Positions 7,514-15,244 of a stretch of DNA of 64,000 nt are shown here, in pieces. Numbering within the stretch: the stretch's first letter is position 1; every line of letters starts with the position of its first letter. Below the pieces are notes generated by a model. It saw only the letters and a program-made list of their open reading frames with translations, ran no database searches and was not told where the DNA came from. Made by a program: the position numbers and the translations under genes. This stretch comes from an uncultured Candidatus Melainabacteria bacterium (GTDB lineage Bacteria; Cyanobacteriota; Vampirovibrionia; Gastranaerophilales; Gastranaerophilaceae), in assembly GCA_934691935.1 (NCBI GenBank), contig CAKUTH010000002.1:186001-250000 (forward strand). The letters run 5' to 3'.

Positions 7514-9397
7514 ATGGCAAACACTTTAGAAGAATTGGTATCACAAATAAAAGATAGATTAGATATTGTCGATGTGGTATCTCAACAGGTTATTTTAAAG
7601 AAAAACGGAAGTCATTATTGGGGATTGTGCCCTTTTCATAAAGAAAAAACCCCATCTTTTTCCGTAAATCCTGCTTTGGGGATTTATAAATGTTTTGGTT
7701 GTGGAGAAGGCGGTGACGCAATTTCCTTTATTATGAAAACCCAAAACAAAGATTTTATGGAAGTTATTACAGAGCTTGCCGAACGCTTTGGGCTTGAAAT
7801 GCCTAAAAATGTACAAAAAAATGAGGGCACTAAAACTCTTAAAGAAGAAATGGTCAGAGCTTGTTCAAAAGCTGTTGAATTTTATAATCTTAGACTTTTG
7901 AAAGACAAATCTCCAGAAACAACTCATGTTATTGAATATTTAACAAAACGTGGAATTACACAAGAAATTATTGAAAAATATTCTTTGGGGCTTGCACCAA
8001 AAGCGTATTCAACTTTTTATAAAAAATATAAAAGTGATTTTACAGATGAGGTTTTGGAAAAAGCTGGTTTAATTATCAAAACCCGCGAAGGAGAATATAT
8101 TGACAGATTTAGAAACAGAATAATCATCCCAATTCAAAACGAATTTGGCGAATATGTTGCGTTTGGTGCACGCGCAATTGAACCAGAACAACAACCAAAA
8201 TATTTGAATTCGTCAGATTCTTTGATTTATAACAAAAGTAAATTGTTGTATGGTTTGTATCACGCAAAAGATGCGATAAAAAAAGATGACAGCGTGGTTT
8301 TGATGGAAGGTTATTTTGATGTTATTTCAGCACAGGCACATGGTATTGAAAACGCTGTTGCGTCTTGCGGAACTTCCTTGACGGCAGACCATATCAAACT
8401 TTTGTCGAGATATACCCCTTCAAGAAGGATTTATTTGTCGTTTGATACGGATAGCGCAGGACAAAAAGCGACAAAACGCAATGCAGAATTGATTAAAGAG
8501 GCTTTTTTAGGACTCGGTAATATAAAACAGTTTGATGAAAGTTATTTATCAACCTCAGATGATAAATATTCTTGTGAAATAAGGGTTATTGCGCCACCAG
8601 AAGGCAAAGACCCAGATGAATTTATTCGCTCAGTGGGTGCTGAAAGTTACAAAGAATATATGGCACATGCTCCGTTGTTGTTGGATTTTCAAATTAATAA
8701 TATTTTGAAAGAAAAACCGAAAACTCCGACAGAAAAAACAAAAACAGTGAAAGAATTAATCCCGATTTTACAAGAAATTCAAAATGAAATTATCAGATAT
8801 GAATATATAAAAATGATTGCTGATAATTTACAAATTGACGAAAACGCGCTTGCAAGAGAGCTTAAAAAGGTCAAATCGGTGCAAACGGTGTCAACAGGTA
8901 ATTCAGAAAGAATTGTTAAGAAAAATGTATCAATTGTAGAAAAAGCGCAAAAAAATTTATTGAGTGTTTTTCTGGTAAATGACAATCAACTATCAATTGA
9001 ACAAATAAATCAAATAATAGGTGATACCCCGTTTACGGATGAAACATTAATAAATGTAAAATCAACAATTGACAAATTAACATATACCGTAAATAATGTG
9101 AAAGAATTGATTGAAAAGTTGTATACAACTTTTGTAAACGATTCGGAAACCCAAAAAGTAATTACGGATTTAATCAGTATTTCCGAAACTTTTCAGAACC
9201 TGAGCAACGAAGATTTTATAACAGTAATAAAAGAAAATGTTAATAAAATAAATCAGTGTAACAAAGAAAAAGAACAAGAAAAAATACGTAATTTATATAA
9301 AAGTGCAAATGATGATGAAATTGAAGCCCTAAAGATTCAGATGCAACTTAGAGATAAAATTAATAACAGATTAAAACTGGAGAAAATGAATGAGTAA
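7514..9397 (+). CDS. dnaG: DNA primase
   Basis: DnaG makes RNA primers at the replication fork and works with DnaB. The 627-residue protein has the N-terminal CHC2 zinc finger (CPFHKEKTPSFSV, then YKCFGCGEGGDAISF; about residues 40-70). The TOPRIM catalytic domain follows, with MEGYFDVISAQ near residue 265 and LSFDTDSAGQKATKR near 310. The C-terminal 200 residues are helical, as in the helicase-binding domain. The mRNA is predicted leaderless. The stop overlaps the rpoD start by 8 bp, the classic primase-sigma operon. Confidence 0.96.
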   Translation: MANTLEELVSQIKDRLDIVDVVSQQVILKKNGSHYWGLCPFHKEKTPSFSVNPALGIYKCFGCGEGGDAISFIMKTQNKDFMEVITELAERFGLEMPKNVQKNEGTKTLKEEMVRACSKAVEFYNLRLLKDKSPETTHVIEYLTKRGITQEIIEKYSLGLAPKAYSTFYKKYKSDFTDEVLEKAGLIIKTREGEYIDRFRNRIIIPIQNEFGEYVAFGARAIEPEQQPKYLNSSDSLIYNKSKLLYGLYHAKDAIKKDDSVVLMEGYFDVISAQAHGIENAVASCGTSLTADHIKLLSRYTPSRRIYLSFDTDSAGQKATKRNAELIKEAFLGLGNIKQFDESYLSTSDDKYSCEIRVIAPPEGKDPDEFIRSVGAESYKEYMAHAPLLLDFQINNILKEKPKTPTEKTKTVKELIPILQEIQNEIIRYEYIKMIADNLQIDENALARELKKVKSVQTVSTGNSERIVKKNVSIVEKAQKNLLSVFLVNDNQLSIEQINQIIGDTPFTDETLINVKSTIDKLTYTVNNVKELIEKLYTTFVNDSETQKVITDLISISETFQNLSNEDFITVIKENVNKINQCNKEKEQEKIRNLYKSANDDEIEALKIQMQLRDKINNRLKLEKMNE

Positions 9398-10481
9398 GAA
9401 AAGACAAAATTCTTCTATTATTAGTATTATGGATGACGAAACCCTAGATTTACACGAGATTGATGATGATATGCATGATTCAGACAGCAATGTAAATTAT
9501 ATGAATGTGGATATTAGCACCGATAATATTGAAGACATCGTAACTGAAAAAATGGAAAATAAAAATGGTATGGAAGACATCTACATGATTAATCATCATG
9601 ATTCAGAGTCTGACAACAATTTAGATGTACCAAAAGGTGTTGCGGTTGACGACCCTGTAAGATTGTACTTAAGAGAAATCGGAAGAATTAAACTTTTATC
9701 AGCTAATGAAGAAATTGAACTTGCAAGAAAAATTCTTGAAGGTGGTACTCCTGGTGCTATTGCAAAAAGAAAATTAGTTCAAGCAAACTTACGTTTGGTT
9801 GTATCTATTGCAAAAAAATACGTAGGACGTGGAATGCTTTTCTTAGACTTAATTCAGGAAGGTAATTTGGGTTTAATCCGTGCAGCAGAAAAATTTGACC
9901 ATGAAAGAGGTTTCAAATTCTCAACTTATGCAACTTGGTGGATTAGACAAGCTATCACAAGAGCAATTGCAGACCAAGCAAGAACTATTCGTATCCCAGT
10001 TCACATGGTTGAAACAATTAATAAATTGAAAAAAGTTACAAGACGTTTAGCTCAAGAACTTTCAAGAAAACCTACAGAGGACGAATTGGCAATTGAAATG
10101 AATGTTTCAATTCCAAAACTTCGTGAAATAATTAAAATCGCTCAAGAACCTTTGTCATTGGAAACACCAATTGGTAAAGAAGAAGATTCAAGATTGGGTG
10201 ATTTTATTGAAGATAAAGAAGCGGATGCACCGATTAAAACAGTTGCATCAGAACTTTTGCGAGAAGATTTGGCAGAAGTTTTGTGTACATTGTCACCAAG
10301 AGAACGTGATGTATTGAGATTGCGTTTTGGTATGGACGACGGACGCCAAAGAACATTGGAAGAAGTTGGACAGTTGTTCGGTGTAACAAGAGAACGCATC
10401 AGACAAATTGAGGCAAAAGCTCTTAGAAAACTTCGTCATCCAAACAGAAGTAAACGCTTGAGAGAATATGTTGAAAACTAG
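9390..10481 (+). CDS. rpoD: RNA polymerase primary sigma factor
   Basis: This is the housekeeping sigma-70 factor. Of 363 residues, the first 80 are acidic and Asp/Asn-rich (a shortened region 1.1-like tail). Region 1.2 follows (DPVRLYLREIGRIKLLSANE), then region 2 (DLIQEGNLGLIRAAEKFDHE and YATWWIRQAITRAIADQ), region 3, and region 4 with the helix-turn-helix TLEEVGQLFGVTRERIRQIE. A GGAG ribosome-binding sequence lies within the end of dnaG, and the ATG overlaps the dnaG stop, so translation is coupled. A terminator follows. The consensus TTGACA/TATAAT-like promoters in this window are its expected targets. Confidence 0.96.
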   Translation: MSKKRQNSSIISIMDDETLDLHEIDDDMHDSDSNVNYMNVDISTDNIEDIVTEKMENKNGMEDIYMINHHDSESDNNLDVPKGVAVDDPVRLYLREIGRIKLLSANEEIELARKILEGGTPGAIAKRKLVQANLRLVVSIAKKYVGRGMLFLDLIQEGNLGLIRAAEKFDHERGFKFSTYATWWIRQAITRAIADQARTIRIPVHMVETINKLKKVTRRLAQELSRKPTEDELAIEMNVSIPKLREIIKIAQEPLSLETPIGKEEDSRLGDFIEDKEADAPIKTVASELLREDLAEVLCTLSPRERDVLRLRFGMDDGRQRTLEEVGQLFGVTRERIRQIEAKALRKLRHPNRSKRLREYVEN

Positions 10482-10505
10482 AATTAAGATTAATACAAAA
10501 CCCAA

Positions 10506-10542
10506 AAAATCAGGACAGAGAATTCTCTAGGTCCTGATTTTG
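10506..10542 (+). terminator. Rho-independent terminator after rpoD
   Basis: AAATCAGGAC pairs with GTCCTGATTT around an inner AGAGAATTCTCT palindrome, followed by a T-rich run. Confidence 0.9.
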
Positions 10543-10701
10543 TTTGTTTTTGTAAAAATTCTACCCGCATGCAAACTCACATTGCTTATTTACACTCAAG
10601 CAGACAAATTTCGAATTTTGCCACAAGATAATGATGTATAATATTTATATGTTTGATGTGTTATAACCTATTACAATCACCGTCTAGCGACAAAGGCATC
10701 A

Positions 10702-11262
10702 TTACATCAAATGATGTTCTTTTATTGGTATAACTGATTTGTATAATTTTTTACCATCAGGATAATGTTGAAAATTATATCTTTTATCATTAAAAATTTT
10801 TTCGTTAAAAAGATGATGTTTTATTAGACAGGAAGCGTCTATAGTTGCAATTGTTTTTACTTGTTTAATATGTAACCATACATTGGAAACAGGACGTGTT
10901 GGTATTGCGTTTTGAGTTTCATCTTTAATTTCAATAGTTGAATATTCTGATATTATTATTTTATCGACTAACAATATTTGATTAATTGTTGCACTACCCT
11001 TTTGGGTACGTGATTTATGTAAATAAAAAATTATATATTGTGTATTAATACATTCGTATAGTATAAAGTTTTTTACTAATTGTTTTACAATAAATTTATT
11101 TTTATATAAATATTTACATATTTCATTTAATTTTTGAAATCGATTTCCAAATGGATACCAACAATATTTATTTTTTTGACATAATTCATAAATTAAATCA
11201 ACATCTTTATTGTCAATTAGAACACATAAAATAGAAACTGGTAGGGAAGCATGTATATGCAT
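10702..11262 (-). CDS. hypothetical protein, 186 residues
   Basis: I do not recognise this protein. It starts MHIHASLPVSILCVLIDNKD and ends near KSVIPIKEHHLM, with many Lys, Ile and Tyr residues and several Cys and His. I chose the ATG at 11262, which has TTAGGATTT just upstream; in-frame ATGs further upstream (to 11397) would add a low-complexity Ile/Tyr/Lys tail unlike a real N-terminus. Composition is more AT-rich than dnaG-rpoD, suggesting a recently acquired gene. It lies in an accessory stretch between rpoD and the MuF-like gene. Confidence 0.5.
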   Translation of the reverse strand: MHIHASLPVSILCVLIDNKDVDLIYELCQKNKYCWYPFGNRFQKLNEICKYLYKNKFIVKQLVKNFILYECINTQYIIFYLHKSRTQKGSATINQILLVDKIIISEYSTIEIKDETQNAIPTRPVSNVWLHIKQVKTIATIDASCLIKHHLFNEKIFNDKRYNFQHYPDGKKLYKSVIPIKEHHLM

Positions 11263-11540
11263 ATAAATCCTAATATTAATATAATATATTTTTATTATAA
11301 CAATTTTCATATATTTTTCAAATTTTTTGTGTATATATGTTAATAAAATTTTATATTCTAATATCTTGCAGAAACAGATTGTTTTGAAAAAATCCATCCT
11401 CTAGTATACAAGTTTCGAACTTGGTTCTTGTTCAAAAATATGGCGTAACTGATGTTTTCGTATCCACATAATCGTTGACTTGTAATATTTGTCAAAATCT
11501 TAAATACTATATAAGTTAAAAGTTTTTGAAAGAGGTGTAT

Positions 11541-11918
11541 ATGTCAGTTGTAAATTATTTAAAATATATAAATCCAATTACTGGAAAAAGAGGGATTTTT
11601 ACAAGAGAACGAATAAAAAATATGTCACCTGAAAAATTTGCTCAATGTGAAAAGCAAATTATGATACAATTGAAAGATGTTGGAATTCCATATAATAATG
11701 AAGTTGGAAAAAGATTTCAAGTATCAAATGAAAAACCTGAAATAATATTTGATGAAAGTAGACCTGCCTATGAAATAATTGGTTATGAATGGATTGCTTT
11801 TGATGGTGCATGTGAAGATTGTTTACAAATGAATGGAAAAGTTTTTGCCTCAGAAAGCGATATCCCTGATAAATTACACCCAAATTGTAGGTGTGAGGTT
11901 TACGCATTGTATTATTAG
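11541..11918 (+). CDS. orphan MuF/SPP1 gp7-like head-morphogenesis C-terminal domain
   Basis: This 125-residue protein resembles the C-terminal piece of phage minor head proteins (Mu gpF and SPP1 gp7 families). The pattern AFDGACEDCLQMNGKVF, then DKLHPNCRCEVYAL reproduces the conserved Cys-x2-Cys, G-x-x-F and HPNCRC signature of that domain. No other head or tail genes are near, so it is an orphan or remnant, or a domain used outside phage assembly. I place the start at the ATG 11541, preceded by AAAGAGGTG; a TTG at 11526 is less likely. The exported nuclease gene follows 14 nt downstream but has its own promoter. Confidence 0.6.
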   Translation: MSVVNYLKYINPITGKRGIFTRERIKNMSPEKFAQCEKQIMIQLKDVGIPYNNEVGKRFQVSNEKPEIIFDESRPAYEIIGYEWIAFDGACEDCLQMNGKVFASESDIPDKLHPNCRCEVYALYY

Positions 11919-11926
11919 GCTATAAT
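11899..11926 (+). promoter_or_regulatory. promoter of the exported VRR-NUC gene
   Basis: TTTACG (11899-11904), a 16-bp spacer and a perfect TATAAT (11921-11926). The ATG at 11933 follows after 6 nt, so the transcript should be leaderless. The -35 box lies inside the end of the preceding gene. Confidence 0.7.
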
Positions 11927-11932
11927 ATTTTT

Positions 11933-12700
11933 ATGAAAAAACTTGTATTTTCAATATTATTTTCATTTATATTTGCAAGTTACGCTGAATGCAAACAGAT
12001 TTTGCCTGAAAAAATTGTGTCATCAACAATTAAAATTAATGCAGTTGCAACAGGTGAAAAAGGTAAAAACTTCTTTTATTGTGATGGAATGCGAAAATGT
12101 TCAACTGAAGATTTTGTAAAAGAATATTATAAGAAACTGGGTTATAACGTAATGCGTGGCGAAGTTTCCGTTTGGCAAGGATTTTATGCTTTAGCTTTTT
12201 TTGATGAAATTTATTACAAGCATAATTTTGATTTTGATGGTGATTTGCCAAGACATTTTTTTGAAAATGATTATTTATATTTGAGTCACAAAAAGATGTT
12301 TGATGATAAGTTTAATTATTTGTTGAGTGCGGATATTTCGAAGTTTATAAATAGCCAGCTTGGCAAATATGCGTCGACTTCCTCAAGACTTTTGCATGAT
12401 ACAAAAATCGAAAATTATCTTGATTGTACTGATTATTTTTATTCCGATGTGGTGCAAGAGTTTTTGAAACGTATTGACAGTAAAACATTTGCACAAATTG
12501 TTTATAAAATCGCGCAAAATCCAAACCAAAACAGAGCAGGAATTCCTGATTATGTTGTGTGGAATGATAAGGAATTAATTTTTATAGAGGTAAAGCGCAA
12601 AAATGAAAACTTGCGTGAAAAACAAATTGAATGGGCAGAGTTTTTGATGAAAAATAATATTCCATATAAAGTCATCAGAGTAAGTCCTATAAAAAAATAA
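11933..12700 (+). CDS. exported VRR-NUC-type nuclease-like protein
   Basis: The 255-residue protein starts with a clear signal peptide (MKKLVFSILFSFIFASYAEC, cleavage near residue 20). Its C-terminal 60 residues carry a PD-(D/E)xK nuclease core of the VRR-NUC type: GIPDYVVW, LIFIEVKRKNENLREKQIEW, then FLMKNNIPYKVIRV. The catalytic D of IPDY and the E-x-K of IEVK are present. The middle region (YCDGMRKCSTEDFVKEYYKK) is family-typical for VRR-NUC proteins of the Fan1-like branch. A signal peptide on such a nuclease is unusual and suggests a secreted or periplasmic DNase, perhaps for DNA scavenging or competition. A strong terminator overlaps its stop. Confidence 0.7.
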   Translation: MKKLVFSILFSFIFASYAECKQILPEKIVSSTIKINAVATGEKGKNFFYCDGMRKCSTEDFVKEYYKKLGYNVMRGEVSVWQGFYALAFFDEIYYKHNFDFDGDLPRHFFENDYLYLSHKKMFDDKFNYLLSADISKFINSQLGKYASTSSRLLHDTKIENYLDCTDYFYSDVVQEFLKRIDSKTFAQIVYKIAQNPNQNRAGIPDYVVWNDKELIFIEVKRKNENLREKQIEWAEFLMKNNIPYKVIRVSPIKK

Positions 12701-12732
12701 GACAGGATAAGAAAACCCATCCTGTCTTATTT
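12699..12732 (+). terminator. Rho-independent terminator
   Basis: AAGACAGGAT (12699-12708) pairs with ATCCTGTCTT (12719-12728), followed by ATTTA. It begins within the stop codon of the nuclease gene. Confidence 0.85.
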
Positions 12733-12747
12733 ACCCGAGATGCGATT
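12732..12747. repeat. 16-bp remnant of the tRNA-Arg 3' end
   Basis: TACCCGAGATGCGATT matches the 3' end of tRNA-Arg and the first 16 bases of the att repeat at 12919. Like that copy it follows directly on a terminator-type hairpin, so it may mark an older insertion event. Confidence 0.55.
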
Positions 12748-12880
12748 TATCTTGCTCGTTCGCGTTTAACGGCAATTCCGCGTTTTGCTAATGTGTTTTC
12801 AACACAACCGCAAAAGCGCTCCAGCCTCAGCTCACTCGCGCCGAACGCAAAAAGCGTCTACTCTTTTCTAAAGGCAAATA

Positions 12881-12916
12881 AAAATAGGGCAAGAACGAAT
12901 TCCTACCCTATTTTTA
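12881..12916 (+). terminator. terminator-type hairpin next to the left att site
   Basis: AAAATAGGG (12881-12889) pairs with CCCTATTTT (12906-12914). It abuts the att repeat and may have served the original downstream end of the tRNA-Arg gene; it can act in either direction. Confidence 0.65.
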
Positions 12917-12918
12917 TC

Positions 12919-12960
12919 TACCCGAGATGCGATTCGAACGCATGACCTACCGCTTAGAAG
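12919..12960. mobile_element. left attachment repeat (attL/R) of the tRNA-Arg element
   Basis: 42 bp identical to 25813-25854, the anticodon-loop-to-3'-end half of tRNA-Arg(UCU). Sequence identity stops abruptly on both sides. The half-tRNA cannot be a functional tRNA. Confidence 0.9.
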
Positions 12961-13090
12961 ATTTATCAAAGTTTTTATATAATTTTATATGTATTTATAT
13001 AGATTTGTGTGCAATTATATTATAGTAAGGATTTTTGTATTTTATTTTTATTATAATTTATATAATTTTATATAAATTATTGTATTTTAA

Positions 13091-13108
13091 TGACACGAGA
13101 GTGACACG
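13091..13108. repeat. paired TGACACG motifs, left end (possible integrase arm sites)
   Basis: TGACACG occurs at 13091-13097 and 13102-13108, an 11-bp spacing. The same pair with the same spacing and orientation occurs at the right end (25729-25746). Confidence 0.6.
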
Positions 13109-13111
13109 CGG

Positions 13112-13306
13112 TTACTTTAAAGTTTCTAAATATTCTTCAAATTTTTCATTTGTAATAATACGGTGAATTAATTCATTTACAGAAACGTTAAGAGATTTTG
13201 CATAATTATTTATTAGATTTCTATCTTTAATGTAAATAGTAGCTTTTGTAGTTGTTTTTCCTGTAGGTTTTCTGCCTGCACCAAGTCTTGCTCCACCACG
13301 TGTCAT
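13112..13306 (-). CDS. small ribbon-helix-helix-like DNA-binding protein
   Basis: This 64-residue protein opens with RGGARLGAGRKPTGK, a basic Gly/Arg stretch very common at the N-terminus of small plasmid and phage DNA-binding proteins. A predicted ribbon-helix-helix core follows (TTKATIYIKDRNLINNYAKS, then LNVSVNELIHRIITN). It may regulate the element or act as an accessory recombination protein, since it lies directly beside the TGACACG pair and left att site. The start ATG at 13306 has AGAGGGA upstream on the minus strand. Confidence 0.7.
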   Translation of the reverse strand: MTRGGARLGAGRKPTGKTTTKATIYIKDRNLINNYAKSLNVSVNELIHRIITNEKFEEYLETLK

Positions 13307-13354
13307 AAATCCCTCTCTTTGTAAATATTATATAACAAAAAATAATTATAAGAC

Positions 13355-13383
13355 TTGAAAAATTATACAAAATAGTTTATAAT
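13355..13383 (+). promoter_or_regulatory. consensus promoter of a tiny hairpin RNA
   Basis: TTGAAA (13355-13360), a 17-bp spacer and a perfect TATAAT (13378-13383). No start codon with a useful frame follows; a hairpin with a T-run begins about 10 nt downstream. Confidence 0.65.
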
Positions 13384-13389
13384 GTTATT

Positions 13390-13438
13390 GGATAACCCTA
13401 GATTGATGTCCTGCTTGCAGAGTCGCTAGGGTTTTTGC
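13390..13438 (+). ncRNA. candidate hairpin RNA (about 50 nt) convergent with the Abi_2 gene
   Basis: Transcription from the upstream consensus promoter would yield an RNA dominated by AACCCTAG (13394-13401) pairing with CTAGGGTT (13426-13433), with a small inner hairpin and a T-run. The 3' arm covers the stop codon of the Abi_2 gene on the opposite strand, so the RNA is antisense to that mRNA's end. Structured RNAs have been reported next to Abi_2-type genes (the abiF motif), which is my reason for attention; I cannot confirm membership. Confidence 0.5.
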
Positions 13439-14085
13439 TTTGTTATAGTGTTAAAACGGCTTATCTCATTTAAAAGGCTTTCCATGCCGGTCGACAACAA
13501 ATGTAGCATATTTAAAACTAATTGGTATTGTTCTTGTGGAGTTTTGTTGCCGTTAATAATAATTTCGTGATGGAAAATTCTATTTCTTAACCTCAAAATA
13601 TTCAATAAATCATTTTGAATAGGTGCAATTCTTCTTAATTCACCATTATTTGAATAATTAGGAAATACAGCTTCAAAAACTCCTTTTTTATCCCATAATT
13701 TTGGTCTGTAAGATTTAGTGAAAAGATGAATCCAAAATCCTAAAGTCATTTCAGAAATTAGTCTGTCATTTGTTATTTTCTTTCCGCTTTTTTTGATTTT
13801 ATTTGCAGATTCTAAAAGTTTTTGATATTCCTTATCAGCTAAAATGTTTTGATTATTAAGTTCTTGTAAAAACCAATCTTTGCAGATAAGTTTTTCAATA
13901 GCATTACAAATCCTATTTCTAAGAGTGATTTCTAATAATGACAAAGCCGGATAAAAAGCCTCTGATAGTTTGAGATTATAAATATATTCATTTAAGAGAA
14001 TAGAATTATCTTCATCTCCATAAGCACCAAGTCTAACAGGCGTAATAATCTCAACTAATTCATCTTTAGATTTAATGTCTATCAT
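13426..14085 (-). CDS. Abi_2/AbiD-AbiF-type abortive-infection protein
   Basis: This 219-residue protein matches the Abi_2 family, HEPN-fold proteins linked to abortive phage infection. Residues about 45-70 (FYPALSLLEITLRNRICNAI) and the C-terminal R-x4-H motif (RNRIFHHE, R167 and H172) are the usual HEPN RNase-like features. The ATG at 14085 lies 6 nt after TGC-TATAAT on the minus strand, so the mRNA is predicted leaderless. It is divergent from the SIR2-like gene and separated from it by a nine-C tract. A probable small RNA lies at its 3' end. Toxic RNase activity is inferred from the family. Confidence 0.8.
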   Translation of the reverse strand: MIDIKSKDELVEIITPVRLGAYGDEDNSILLNEYIYNLKLSEAFYPALSLLEITLRNRICNAIEKLICKDWFLQELNNQNILADKEYQKLLESANKIKKSGKKITNDRLISEMTLGFWIHLFTKSYRPKLWDKKGVFEAVFPNYSNNGELRRIAPIQNDLLNILRLRNRIFHHEIIINGNKTPQEQYQLVLNMLHLLSTGMESLLNEISRFNTITKQKP

Positions 14086-14141
14086 AAGGTAATTATAGCA
14101 TAGTTTGCCGGCATGGGGATTAATTTTTCAATTAAAATTTT

Positions 14142-14150
14142 CCCCCCCCC
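14142..14150. repeat. nine-C homopolymer between divergent defence genes
   Basis: One of only two long G/C homopolymers seen in the window (the other is the ten-G tract at 36788-36797). It lies between the Abi_2 and SIR2-like start codons, about 11 bp before a TATAAT (14161-14166) on the plus strand, so slippage could alter promoter spacing. Confidence 0.7.
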
Positions 14151-14206
14151 TATATTAATTTATAATGAAATTGGCAATTATGTATAATCACCTCATTGTT
14201 TAGAAA

Positions 14207-14212
14207 TATAAT
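14207..14212 (+). promoter_or_regulatory. -10 box upstream of the SIR2-like gene
   Basis: TATAAT lies 6 nt before a TTG (14219) that is in frame with the SIR2-like protein. A second box, TAAAAT (14233-14238), lies 7 nt before the ATG at 14246. Either arrangement gives a leaderless mRNA; no clear -35 box is seen. Confidence 0.5.
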
Positions 14213-14245
14213 AAAATTTTGCATATTTGTATTAAAATAAATTGT

Positions 14246-15244
14246 ATGTTAGAAGATTACAAGTCATTATTTAAGGAAGTAGAATTTCAAGATGCAATAA
14301 AAGCAAAGAGGGTATGTTTATTTTTAGGTTCAGGCGTAGGATTTAATATTGGTATGCCTGATTGGCAAGGATTAGCGACTAGAATAACTAAATTCTGTTT
14401 ACATCAAAAAATAATTACTCGCTCTGAAAAATTAAATTTATTAAGTTTAAATAAACCTATAAAGATAATTAGCATTTGTGCAGATAAGATAAAAAACAAA
14501 AATAAAGAACAAGAATTTAATAATTTGCTAAAAGAATTGTTTTATGAAACACCTCTAAAAAATTTTAAAGATAATAAAATATATAATTGTTTAAATAAAC
14601 TGTATAAAGAGAAAGCTGTATTAATTCTCCAAACTAATTATGATGTAATGATTGAAAAATTTCAATCCGAAGAAGAAGGTATAAACAGAAATTTTTATAT
14701 TCCATATATTAATATGGAAAATCCTTCGAAAGATAATTTACTTAATTCTATAATTTATCTTCATGGTCGTTTTAGTGGAGACGAAAAAGAAAAGAAAAAA
14801 TCTTCATATGAACAGTTAGTTTTAAGCAAAGAGCAATATAATAGGGTTTACATACTTGAAAAAACAGATGAATATAAGCGACAAAAAAACTTTATAAATG
14901 ATTTATTAAAAGATTTTTATATTATCTTTTTGGGTTATTCACTAAGTGATGAAGAAATAATTCAGATAATAGCAAATAAGCCTAATACAGAAAATTTTAA
15001 ACGGATTAGTGTTATTGTAGACAATTGTGGTGCGAAAGATCTTGAGAATGAATTTAATAAAAATTATCTTGATATAGCTAGTAATCACAAAATAAAAACA
15101 TATGTGTATGATACTGATAGTAAAGGTATTGAACAAAGTTTTGAGGAAGTTATTCAAAACTTGACTGATAGTATATTAAATATTTCAAAAGAAAAACCTA
15201 TATTGATAAAATATACCAATCCTCAGGAGGTTGATTTTGAGTAA
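14246..15244 (+). CDS. SIR2-like NAD-dependent domain protein (defence type)
   Basis: This 332-residue protein belongs to the SIR2_2-like group found as NADase effectors in anti-phage systems. Visible motifs are the NAD-binding VCLFLGSGVG at residues 23-32, TNYD with the likely catalytic Asn at about 131, LHGRF with the catalytic-type His at about 173, and the typical FLGYSLSDEEI near 232. There is no signal peptide. I use the ATG at 14246; a TTG at 14219 would add nine residues. The stop overlaps the next gene by 8 bp, so the two are co-translated. Depletion of NAD upon infection is the inferred role. Confidence 0.82.
   Translation: MLEDYKSLFKEVEFQDAIKAKRVCLFLGSGVGFNIGMPDWQGLATRITKFCLHQKIITRSEKLNLLSLNKPIKIISICADKIKNKNKEQEFNNLLKELFYETPLKNFKDNKIYNCLNKLYKEKAVLILQTNYDVMIEKFQSEEEGINRNFYIPYINMENPSKDNLLNSIIYLHGRFSGDEKEKKKSSYEQLVLSKEQYNRVYILEKTDEYKRQKNFINDLLKDFYIIFLGYSLSDEEIIQIIANKPNTENFKRISVIVDNCGAKDLENEFNKNYLDIASNHKIKTYVYDTDSKGIEQSFEEVIQNLTDSILNISKEKPILIKYTNPQEVDFE

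Noticed and set aside
11402..11440. tRNA-like GTTTCGAACTTGG fragment upstream of the MuF-like gene
   Set aside because: No cloverleaf can be built around it; the T-loop resemblance is short enough to be chance.
12919..12960. Possible second tRNA-Arg gene
   Set aside because: Only the 3' half is present, without D-arm or acceptor 5' strand; it is an attachment repeat.
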